This document shows, in pieces, positions 1-5,090 of a DNA stretch of 5,269 bases. Within the stretch, counting starts at the first letter, position 1; each line of letters opens with the position of its first letter. The DNA is from Nitrospirota bacterium. GTDB lineage: Bacteria; Nitrospirota_A; Leptospirillia; Leptospirillales; Leptospirillaceae. The notes beneath the pieces were generated by a model that saw only the letters and a program-made list of their open reading frames with translations, was not told the DNA's origin and made no database searches. Made by a program: the position numbers and the translations under genes. The stretch lies in contig JAKCCY010000165.1 in NCBI GenBank assembly GCA_021838765.1, positions 1 to 5,269 on the forward strand. The letters run 5' to 3'.

Positions 1-127
1 GCAGCATTGAGGGATGCCTTTAGCGAATCCAATATCCCTTACAAAGCGGACGTGGTCGATTGGTCGACAATAAGTTGAGACGTTCAGGGAGATTATTAGG
101 CAAGGCAAGATTGTGCGGGAGAAAAAA
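1..127 (+). pseudogene. 3' remnant of MNT-type nucleotidyltransferase, frameshifted
   Basis: Frame 1 from the window edge reads AALRDAFSESNIPYKADVVDWSTIS and then stops at TGA 76-78. The pattern 'L..AF.ES..P...DVVDW' is the C-terminal signature of small MNT nucleotidyltransferases, the NTase partner in MNT/HEPN-type modules. If one T at 75-76 is removed, translation continues in frame 2 as ETFREIIRQGKIVREKK, which is the expected family ending (F..II....IV). I therefore read this as a real nucleotidyltransferase disrupted by a single-base insertion. The NTase active site (GSxxxG...DxD) would lie left of the window and cannot be seen. The restored frame has no stop before the end of the following antitoxin gene, so the true C-terminus is unclear. 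The frameshift could also be a sequencing error in a short homopolymer. Confidence 0.6.
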
Positions 128-149
128 TCCCCATTAGAAATGAATGAAC

Positions 150-178
150 TTTACCGACCTCTATTTTTGAGTTACAAT
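150..178 (+). promoter_or_regulatory. Sigma70-like promoter of the antitoxin-toxin operon
   Basis: TTTACC (150-155) and TACAAT (173-178) are separated by 17 bases. They match the -35 and -10 consensus at 4/6 and 5/6 positions. The predicted transcription start near 185 leaves a leader of about 20 bases containing the ribosome-binding site. A short inverted repeat, TACA-A-TGTA, begins at the -10 box and could be part of the autoregulatory operator usual for RelB/DinJ systems, but it is too short to be sure. Confidence 0.45.
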
Positions 179-190
179 GTATCTCATGAT

Positions 191-197
191 AAGGAGG
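191..197 (+). promoter_or_regulatory. Strong ribosome-binding site that fixes the antitoxin start
   Basis: AAGGAGG lies 8 bases before ATG 206. It chooses this start over the longer open frame, which extends upstream through the nucleotidyltransferase remnant. Confidence 0.8.
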
Positions 198-205
198 ACA
201 CCATC

Positions 206-484
206 ATGGCTACTAGCACTATGATTCATATTCGAATCGACGAACGAATTAAGAAAGAAGCAACGGAAACCCTTGGAGATATGGGTCTGTCTGTTTCCGA
301 TGCAGTGCGGGTATTTCTTACGCGTGTCGTTGCCGAGAAACAATTTCCCTTTGCCCTCAAGGTGCCTAATGCTACCACCCGTCGCGCCATGGAAGAAGCG
401 GACGAGATTATCCACTTGAAGCGCGCTCGCTATCAAAATGGTTCAGAACTGATCGGTGATCTTGAAAAGAACGCCGGACAGTAA
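206..484 (+). CDS. RelB/DinJ-family type II antitoxin
   Basis: This is a 92-residue protein. The N-terminal part is a ribbon-helix-helix DNA-binding fold: a strand around residues 5-10 (MIHIRID), a first helix (RIKKEATETLGDMG), then a second helix after the LSVSDAVRVFL motif. LPF-like 'FPFALKVPNATT' and a charged C-terminal tail follow. E. coli DinJ has the same order (VRARVD... MGLTISD... LPFDLREPN). In this family the N-terminus dimerises and represses its own promoter, and the C-terminal tail wraps and neutralises the toxin. The start is set by AAGGAGG at 191-197. The toxin frame begins inside the last 29 bases, which points to translational coupling, so antitoxin is made first. No lesion is visible. 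The partner downstream is a YafQ-type toxin, as expected for DinJ. Confidence 0.9.
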   Translation: MATSTMIHIRIDERIKKEATETLGDMGLSVSDAVRVFLTRVVAEKQFPFALKVPNATTRRAMEEADEIIHLKRARYQNGSELIGDLEKNAGQ

Positions 485-785
485 ACGGACAACCATTCCC
501 CGGTTGTCAGACTTCACTAAAGACTTTATAAAGGACTGGGAGCGTCTGTCCCGCTCCGGCCGGTACGACATGAACCGGCTCAAAGAGGCCATGTTGTTGT
601 TGATCGACAACATGGGCCCGCTGGGACCCGAATGGCGCGACCATGTCTTGGAAGGTGGCTGGGGTGGTCACCGCGAATGCCATATCGGGGGAGACTTTCT
701 GCTTGTGTACAAACTCGATATCGCCGGGAAGGTTGGCGTGGTTGTGTTTGTTCGCGCGGGAACGCATTCCGAACTGTTCGAATAA
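456..785 (+). CDS. YafQ-family type II toxin (ribosome-dependent mRNA endonuclease)
   Basis: This is a 109-residue member of the RelE/YafQ superfamily, which cuts mRNA in the ribosomal A site. From GTG 456, the residues corresponding to the E. coli YafQ catalytic set are all present: H63 (DHVL), H76 and D80 (ECHIGGD), H104 and F108 (GTHSELF). The family core starts around residue 17. The basic N-terminal stretch (KRTPDSKRTTIPR) is common in this subfamily. No ATG is available near the start. GTG 456 or TTG 462 are both possible, neither has a good Shine-Dalgarno site, and coupling to the overlapping antitoxin gene probably supplies the ribosomes. The reading frame is intact and every key residue is conserved, so the toxin is probably active and held in check by the antitoxin. 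Confidence 0.88.
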   Translation: MILKRTPDSKRTTIPRLSDFTKDFIKDWERLSRSGRYDMNRLKEAMLLLIDNMGPLGPEWRDHVLEGGWGGHRECHIGGDFLLVYKLDIAGKVGVVVFVRAGTHSELFE

Positions 786-849
786 CACGGAAGAGGAAAC
801 GACTCCGACCCATCATCGAAGTCAGACTCCCATTTCAAGGGACAAGCCC

Positions 850-999
850 ATGTCGCCAGTTCTCAGCGAATCTGACGTCGAAGAAATCGTCCTCGCTTGG
901 TTTTGCGACTTGGGTTATGAAATCCTCCATGCTCCCGGGATCGTTTCGGGAGAATTCGGTGCCGAGCGCTCCAATCTTCGGCCAGGGCCTTCGTATTGA
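850..999 (+). pseudogene. hsdR: 5' remnant of type I restriction endonuclease subunit R
   Basis: ATG 850 follows AAGGGA (837-842) at a spacing of 7 and opens a 49-codon frame. Residues 1-41 (MSPVLSESDVEEIVLAWFCD... HAPGIVSGE..AERS) match the typical beginning of HsdR, whose N-termini commonly read 'L.E..VE...L.WL..LGY.VLHGP.I.PGE..AERS'. Full HsdR proteins are around 1000 residues, with an N-terminal nuclease and two RecA-like helicase domains that translocate DNA. None of those domains is present here. Similarity ends near base 973, the frame then stops at TGA 997-999, and no further HsdR sequence is recognisable in the window. This is a deletion or rearrangement scar. The preceding nucleotidyltransferase and toxin-antitoxin genes fit a type I restriction locus, in which such modules often sit next to hsdR. 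Confidence 0.7.
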
Positions 1000-1250
1000 A
1001 ATGGGGTTTCGTGCCTTTTAACCCGGACGACGGTCTGAAAACGCTTCCCCTTTTATCAGTACTCAAGGCAGCATACCCCCTCTTAGGCGTTCTTTGCCAA
1101 GAGTGGGATGAATGCCTCTTGATCAATGCTCATTTCCCCTCCAGATATTTTTCTGGAATATCTGGTAGCCCGTTGCAACAAAGATGCACCTAATTCCATA
1201 GAATATTTGAAGAGATTTTTGGGATATGACTATAAAGTGTTTGTATTGCT
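1000..1250. other. Intergenic stretch without a convincing gene
   Basis: This lies between the broken hsdR start and the tRNA fragment. A TTG-initiated frame (996-1193) reads LKWGFVPFNPDDGLKTLPLL and continues, but it has no ribosome-binding site and no family I recognise. The overlapping minus-strand frame is equally unconvincing. The composition changes from GC-moderate to AT-rich near 1130. The stretch also holds the hairpin at 1141-1165. It could contain fragments of lost genes. Confidence 0.4.
1141..1165. repeat. Perfect 9-bp inverted repeat (hairpin)
   Basis: CCAGATATT (1141-1149) and AATATCTGG (1157-1165) are perfect reverse complements around a 7-base loop. Neither strand has a T-run after the stem, so this is not a standard rho-independent terminator. 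It sits about 85 bases beyond the 3' end of the tRNA fragment. It may be a recombinase or regulator arm site, but nothing proves that. Confidence 0.5.
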
Positions 1251-1307
1251 TGGTGCCGGAGACCGGGATCGAACCGGTATGGCCTTGCGGTCGAGGGATG
1301 ATTTTAA
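1251..1307 (-). tRNA. 3' fragment of tRNA-Leu(UAA), probable attachment-site scar
   Basis: Read on the minus strand, this segment runs from the anticodon loop CTTAAAA (anticodon TAA) through the long class II variable arm (CCGCAAGG core), a perfect T stem-loop (ACCGG-TTCGATC-CCGGT), the acceptor 3' strand CTCCGGC, the discriminator A and an encoded CCA. The 5' half (acceptor 5' strand, D arm, 5' anticodon stem) is absent, so it cannot form a tRNA. Compared with the usual leucine tRNA pattern there are two extra bases after the anticodon loop and mismatches in the variable arm, which is drift expected of a non-functional copy. Tyrosine-recombinase islands commonly use tRNA 3' ends and leave such a fragment at the far end of the island. 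The orientation puts the intact tRNA, and the island, at higher coordinates. Confidence 0.8.
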
Positions 1308-1410
1308 GTTCGAAAAATGATCGCTTTCCTGATGGGGACTTGTCTCGATTCGTCTTTATATTCAATGATCTGATGTGTTCTGAGAAATAACGATGAATCA
1401 AAAGATTTCA

Positions 1411-1420
1411 GTCTCAGTGG
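1411..1420. repeat. Left copy of the 10-bp target-site duplication
   Basis: GTCTCAGTGG directly abuts the left end of the insertion sequence and is repeated exactly, in direct orientation, at 3165-3174. Confidence 0.85.
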
Positions 1421-1436
1421 CATCAATTCAAAATTT
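1421..1436. repeat. Left terminal inverted repeat of the IS
   Basis: CATCAATTCAAAATTT. It matches the reverse complement of the right end at 14 of 16 positions; the mismatches are at positions 3 and 4. Confidence 0.85.
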
Positions 1437-1691
1437 GGGCCCGACCCGCACGTACTCCGAAAAGAATCTCCCCGTTTTGTCAGAATCGCTGGGTTGCAAC
1501 CGGCAGGAAGGGAGGGGGCGAAGGCGCAGTGGGGGGGCGAACATCTCCGGAAGTCCGTTTCCGTGGGCAGGACCGTCTCGTGTTCCCGTCCCCTTGGCAT
1601 TGGCGAGAGGCGCCGAACGTATCGGTCGCGCCACGTCGGAGCCACGCGCGAGGATACGGAGAGAAAAGAGTCCTGGAGCGCTGGGACGGAA
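1437..1691. other. Non-coding 3' part of the IS
   Basis: These are about 255 bases between the transposase stop and the left end of the element. Long frames across it on both strands have no ribosome-binding site, no recognisable family and the look of shadows in G+C-rich DNA. It contains a strikingly G-rich plus-strand tract at 1510-1537 (runs of 3, 5 and 7 G). I see no passenger gene and no terminator. Confidence 0.5.
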
Positions 1692-3065
1692 CTACCCGGT
1701 ATCGACCCGGAGTTTTCCGAACATGACGTCGATGAGGTGGTCCCAACTTGCGAAGAGGGCCCAATTCAAAAGAGTGGAAAACTCCTGGAAGAAAGCGACT
1801 CGCGAGCCGTAACGGAAGCGGAGGGTGCGGTAGCGGTCGTCGAGGAATTCGAAGGCGGTGTGCAGGAGGAAGGCCAGGATGTTCAGGAAGGCCAGGATGT
1901 TCAGGGAGGCCAGGAGATTGGAGAGGTGACGCTTCCCATGACCAAAATTATGCTCGAGGCGGTAGCCGCCGAGCTTTAAGGTCTGGATATGCTCGTTCTC
2001 GATCTTCCAGCGGGCTCGCCCGACCTCGGCCAAGGTCTCCACCGTCTCCTCCGAGACCGGATGATCGGTGATTCAGGCATTCTTGTAGAGAATCTTTCCG
2101 GACTCGTCGGTCACCGTCAGCTCAAGCCAGTTCAGGGGGAGCGCATCGTCCGAGTTTCGGAGCGGAAGATTCTCCATGAAGCGGTAGGAGAATGTCTCCC
2201 GAACGATCTTCTTCTTTCCCCGGGTTTTTTCGACCACCCGGGTCCCGAGCTGGCCGGAGCGGGCGAAGTCCTCGACCCACTCGTACGTGGTGGGATGGGA
2301 GGAGGGCTTGCAGACCAAAAGGACATGGAAACCGGCAGCGAGCGCCTTCTGGCAGTACGGCTGGTTGCTGTAGAGGGCGTCTCCCAGGAGGGTGAGGCCC
2401 CATGGCGCATAGTGGGATCCCCACCGGTCGATCCAGCGGGTGCCTGCGGCCATCTCGCGATCCTGTTTGGCGTGACCATCCTGGGGAACGACGAACTCCG
2501 GAGGAAGCGCCACGACCCGGGGCTCTCCGGGAGCGACCAGAGCCGGAGTCATGGCGATGTGTCGATAAAGAACGCCTCCGTCCGAATGGTGGGTCACGTG
2601 GCAGGAAGGGCAATGAATTCGACTCTCCGAGGAGTAGATGTCGGTGCCGTCCATCGCCAGGGGAATTGTTCCGAAAAGAACCCAGTAGCGCTCCAGTCTT
2701 CCCTCGTCCTTCAGTTTGTCTCCCACGGCCTTGATGAGAGGCGCGATCTCCGCAGGAGAGACCGAATCAAGAACGTTCCGGATCTGGACATCCGTGGGAA
2801 CGTGATGGACGCCGAAGAGAGAGTGCACGTTGCTGCGGCCGGTCGTTCGCTCCAGGGTCCGCTGGAACGAGAGAAAGGAGGGACGCTGGGTGAAGAACAC
2901 CGAAAATGCCGAGCAGGCGGCATCGTGCATCGAATACTTCGTATTGTTCCCGGGCTTTCTGGAATCCTGAAGGTCCCGGAAACCGGCGGAAATCCTGTCG
3001 ACAAGGCCTTGGGCCTTGCTGGGAGGGGTGTTCGGAGCAGGGTTCGGAATCCGAAGGACATCCAT
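1692..3065 (-). pseudogene. DDE transposase interrupted by an in-frame TGA
   Basis: Read from ATG 3065, the frame runs 330 codons to TGA at 2073-2075. It then continues in the same frame for 126 more codons to TAG at 1692-1694. The first part has the conserved IS4-like core: D139 in LAMDGTD, a CPSC cysteine pair (152, 155), PQDGHAKQD, and D229 in LLGDALYS. The part after the stop carries the catalytic glutamate E356 in GRARWKIENE, with K364 or a neighbouring lysine downstream and the HNFGHGKRHL motif. Both halves are clearly one protein of ~457 residues, so the stop is a nonsense mutation, not a gene boundary. The truncated product lacks the third acidic residue and should be inactive. An 18-bp tandem duplication adds a second NILAFL (residues 389-400). 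TTG 3074 is an alternative start adding three residues. Confidence 0.85.
1867..1902. repeat. 18-bp perfect tandem duplication inside the transposase
   Basis: AGGAAGGCCAGGATGTTC occurs at 1867-1884 and again at 1885-1902, with a degenerate third match beginning at 1903 (AGGGAGGCCAGGA). On the coding (minus) strand it doubles the six residues NILAFL and keeps the frame. It looks like slipped-strand duplication seeded by the imperfect repeat already present. Confidence 0.85.
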
Positions 3066-3077
3066 GCCCCACAAAAT

Positions 3078-3093
3078 GCCTGAAATTTCAGGC
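3078..3093. promoter_or_regulatory. 16-bp perfect palindrome at the transposase 5' end
   Basis: GCCTGAAATTTCAGGC equals its own reverse complement. It lies inside the IS, 12 bases before the transposase ATG and 3 bases before the alternative TTG. It could be a protein-binding operator. In RNA it would form a 6-bp stem with an AATT loop over the translation start region. Hairpins near the start that block translation of read-through transcripts are known from other insertion sequences such as IS10, IS50 and IS200. Applying that idea here is inference. Confidence 0.5.
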
Positions 3094-3148
3094 GTTGTCC
3101 ACCACTTTTTAATCGTAAATCTAAGTTGTTGAAGTAAAATTAAATTTT

Positions 3149-3164
3149 AAATTTTGAATTTCTG
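3149..3164. repeat. Right terminal inverted repeat of the IS
   Basis: On the minus strand it reads CAGAAATTCAAAATTT, matching the left end at 14 of 16 positions. Confidence 0.85.
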
Positions 3165-3174
3165 GTCTCAGTGG
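3165..3174. repeat. Right copy of the 10-bp target-site duplication
   Basis: GTCTCAGTGG is identical to 1411-1420. Removing 1421-3174 rebuilds the sequence before insertion, joining the 3' flank of the DUF4276 gene to the stretch next to the tRNA fragment. Confidence 0.85.
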
Positions 3175-3189
3175 ACTAATCGTCCGTTT

Positions 3190-3753
3190 TCAAAATCGGA
3201 TCACTTGACAAAATTGACTGAATACTTCAGATCCAATCTTCAGTTTGTCGAGGTCCATAGCGCTAACGATTCGTCTCGCCAATGCAGGAGTGTAATCGAT
3301 TTTTCCTTCACTTAAGATTTGGACTAACTTTGTTTTGGGATCTTTCAATTCCTGAGGAGAATGGATCTTTCGGACTTTTCGTCCTGTGATTCTTGACAGT
3401 ACGGCTTCATCGAAGAGGAGCCAAGCTTCGACCTCATGGACTATGAAAGAGAATTCGACTGTAAACGGGAATTCCCATCCTGTAATTTTCCCTCGAAACT
3501 GTTTTTCCAGTACATCCGGATTTTTTCCATCACTGTCCATGACTACGAACACTTTCCTGATTTCCGGATAGCTGAATTGAAACTCCTTCAGAAATCCCGG
3601 GAATTGTTTGAAGACTTTCGATCCTCCACCGCAGATCCGTGTTTCGATCGATACATCCGATTGTTCGGTTCTGTCGTTTGAATATTTCAGGATAAATTCT
3701 TCCAGAATTTCCTTGTCGTACACACCTTCGACGATCAATCCATAGGCCGCCAT
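3190..3753 (-). CDS. DUF4276-family TOPRIM-like protein, ATPase partner
   Basis: This is a 187-residue protein. It opens with a TOPRIM-type strand and acidic residue (GLIVEGVYDKE, E9), followed by a DxD-type motif in VVMDSDGK (D73, D75). These are the metal-binding positions of TOPRIM nucleases and topoisomerases. The segment HEVEAWLLFDEAV (106-118) and the later KDPKTKL and SAMDLDKLK...FSQFCQVI regions match the usual DUF4276 layout. No signal peptide or membrane segment is present, so it is cytosolic. It begins 6 bases after the stop of the ATPase gene with no clear Shine-Dalgarno site, which points to translational coupling and a joint function. By analogy with OLD and PARIS systems, the ATPase would sense or gate and this protein would be the nuclease-like effector; that is inference. 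The frame and motifs are intact. The minus-strand stop is TGA at 3190-3192. Confidence 0.75.
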   Translation of the reverse strand: MAAYGLIVEGVYDKEILEEFILKYSNDRTEQSDVSIETRICGGGSKVFKQFPGFLKEFQFSYPEIRKVFVVMDSDGKNPDVLEKQFRGKITGWEFPFTVEFSFIVHEVEAWLLFDEAVLSRITGRKVRKIHSPQELKDPKTKLVQILSEGKIDYTPALARRIVSAMDLDKLKIGSEVFSQFCQVIRF

Positions 3754-3759
3754 GAACCG

Positions 3760-4935
3760 TCAAACCGATTTCAGAGCGCCGGAATACCAGAGATCTCCCA
3801 ATCCCAATTCGTCGCTTTCGATCAGTTCGCGTAAGCCTTTCTTCGTTTCGGGTTTTGTATAGGTTGACGATCCATTTTTCTTTTCAACAAAAATGAGATC
3901 GGAAAGATGGCAATTGTCGATCAAATGAAGGGAATGTGTCGCGATAAAAATTTGAGCGAACTGGCGTTCCTTTCCTTCGGCCTGATGTTGGTGAAGAATC
4001 TCCATCAGAATTTCGATCAGTCTCGGATGCAGATGGGTTTCCGGTTCTTCGAAGCAATGAAGGGGGGCACCAAGATCGGCAGGTGCAAACAATAAGGACA
4101 GCAATGCCATGAAAACGACCTCTCCATCCGACATGCGCGCAAGAGGGACATTCCTGATAAGATTTTTTTCTTTAGTCGAAACATACGTTGTCCCGAATTG
4201 GGTGGGTGGGGCCATAATCTCTTCCAAGTCCGGGAAGACGTCCGTAGTGACTTTCTTGAATCTTCGGAACTCTTCCGGATAGGCCGTTTGGAGCGTCATC
4301 AGCCAGCTCGAGAAGTTGCTGCCATTCGAAATCAGGTACTTTTGGGATTGGGCCGGATTGATGGCCTTCATGGCGGAAGGCAGCAAATTGTAATACCGAC
4401 AGGAAAGAAGATAGTTCTTGAACTCCATTCCTTCCCATCCTGGAATGCTGTACCCAAGAGGGGCATAGGAGGATCCGGAGATCTCGGAAATGACTTTGCC
4501 ATTTGTAAAACGGAAGTCCCCCTTCGCGTTCTCTATGTCGATCAGAGGAATCTTTTCTTCCTCTTGGGTCAAGATCCACAACTTTTCGTGCTGGACGCTC
4601 GCATATCCGGCGGGATCCAAGGGATTCCCATTAATGACGAGTTCGTATTCGAACCGCTTTGCTTTGGCGGTCTCCCCGAAGGATGGAGCTTCAATCGTTA
4701 ACCCAAAAGCAATATCGTTGGCATTTGAGCCCTTCCAGATAACTTCCGGAAAGCCTCCTCGATTGCTCAATGCTTGGTGAAGGCCAAATGCAGCAGTTTC
4801 GGTCAGGAACATGAGTCCTTGGATCAGATTGCTTTTGCCCGACATGTTGGGACCGACAAGAACATTCGTCATCCCAAGATTCAGAGAGGCTTCTTTTATG
4901 CTCATGAAATGCTCAAGCCGCATTTTTCTGATCAT
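3760..4935 (-). CDS. AAA15/OLD-like ABC-type ATPase
   Basis: This is a 391-residue ATPase of the SMC/Rad50-like ABC class. It contains MRLEHFMSIKEASL at the N-terminus (the usual 'I..F.S....L' strand pair), Walker A GPNMSGKS (28-35), a 230-residue middle region without obvious long coiled coil, the signature MSDGE (268-272), Walker B with HCFEEPETHLHP (293-304) and a switch histidine in IFIATHSLHLID (H334). The Walker B acidic pair is EE, not DE, a common variant in this ATPase group. The C-terminus ends in LGDLWYSGAL, typical of the family. ATG 4935 is supported by GGAG six bases upstream. It is the first gene of a two-gene operon with the DUF4276 protein and has no RecF- or SMC-type housekeeping neighbours. 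ATPases of this class with a separate TOPRIM-like partner are frequent in phage-defence loci. All motifs are intact, so it is probably functional. Confidence 0.88.
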   Translation of the reverse strand: MIRKMRLEHFMSIKEASLNLGMTNVLVGPNMSGKSNLIQGLMFLTETAAFGLHQALSNRGGFPEVIWKGSNANDIAFGLTIEAPSFGETAKAKRFEYELVINGNPLDPAGYASVQHEKLWILTQEEEKIPLIDIENAKGDFRFTNGKVISEISGSSYAPLGYSIPGWEGMEFKNYLLSCRYYNLLPSAMKAINPAQSQKYLISNGSNFSSWLMTLQTAYPEEFRRFKKVTTDVFPDLEEIMAPPTQFGTTYVSTKEKNLIRNVPLARMSDGEVVFMALLSLLFAPADLGAPLHCFEEPETHLHPRLIEILMEILHQHQAEGKERQFAQIFIATHSLHLIDNCHLSDLIFVEKKNGSSTYTKPETKKGLRELIESDELGLGDLWYSGALKSV

Positions 4936-4941
4936 GGTCTA

Positions 4942-4945
4942 CTCC
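4942..4945 (-). promoter_or_regulatory. Ribosome-binding site of the ATPase gene
   Basis: GGAG on the minus strand lies six bases before ATG 4935 and fixes that start. TATATT (4954-4959, minus strand) is a possible -10 box just upstream that would give a very short leader, but no good -35 accompanies it, so the promoter remains uncertain. Confidence 0.55.
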
Positions 4946-5090
4946 AGGGCGACAATATAAGGTTTGATAACAATCGCTAATCCCATATTTTCATCCCAAA
5001 TGTATCACAATCCTCCCGGAAAATTCGATGGTTCCTTTGCACCTTCGCCACCCCATCGCTCAGCGGTCACATTTTCTCGCCGTTTTCCGA

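Larger units (their letters stand above)
1421..3164 (-). mobile_element. Complete 1744-bp insertion sequence with a broken DDE transposase
   Basis: The ends are defined by imperfect 16-bp terminal inverted repeats (14 of 16 matching) and an exact 10-bp direct duplication of the target, GTCTCAGTGG, immediately outside both ends. The single gene is a DDE transposase on the minus strand. It resembles the ~460-residue transposases usually annotated as ISNCY; that family assignment is from memory of motif patterns and is tentative. The element looks more G+C-rich than the AT-richer sequence on each side. It landed in non-coding DNA 15 bases past the end of the DUF4276 gene. The intact duplication and ends show fairly recent insertion by ordinary transposition, but the transposase is now interrupted, so the copy could only move if a related transposase acts in trans. 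Confidence 0.88.

Noticed and set aside
863..1126. Minus-strand frame reading SVFRPSSGLKGTKPHFNTKAL
   Set aside because: It overlaps the HsdR remnant on the opposite strand, has no ribosome-binding site and matches no family I can name. It could be a fragment of something, but it is not supportable.
996..1193. 65-codon plus-strand frame after the HsdR remnant
   Set aside because: It starts with TTG without a ribosome-binding site and has no recognisable domain, so it is noted only as part of the intergenic stretch.
1126..1320. Small plus-strand frame containing LGAGDRDRTGM
   Set aside because: This string is the well-known false translation of the antisense strand of a tRNA 3' end, and here it overlaps the tRNA-Leu fragment exactly.
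1867..1910. CRISPR-like or regulatory repeat array
   Set aside because: The units are adjacent without spacers, number only two exact copies and lie inside a coding frame, so this is a slippage duplication.
2073..2075. TGA read as tryptophan or selenocysteine (recoding)
   Set aside because: The TOPRIM gene, the NTase remnant and the ATPase gene end with TGA while TGG encodes tryptophan throughout, so the standard code applies. No selenocysteine hairpin or family precedent supports recoding in a transposase.
1989..3083. Open frame of 364 codons on the plus strand
   Set aside because: It lies antisense to the transposase, has no ribosome-binding site and no recognisable motifs. The minus strand carries the DDE motifs, so this is a shadow in G+C-rich DNA.
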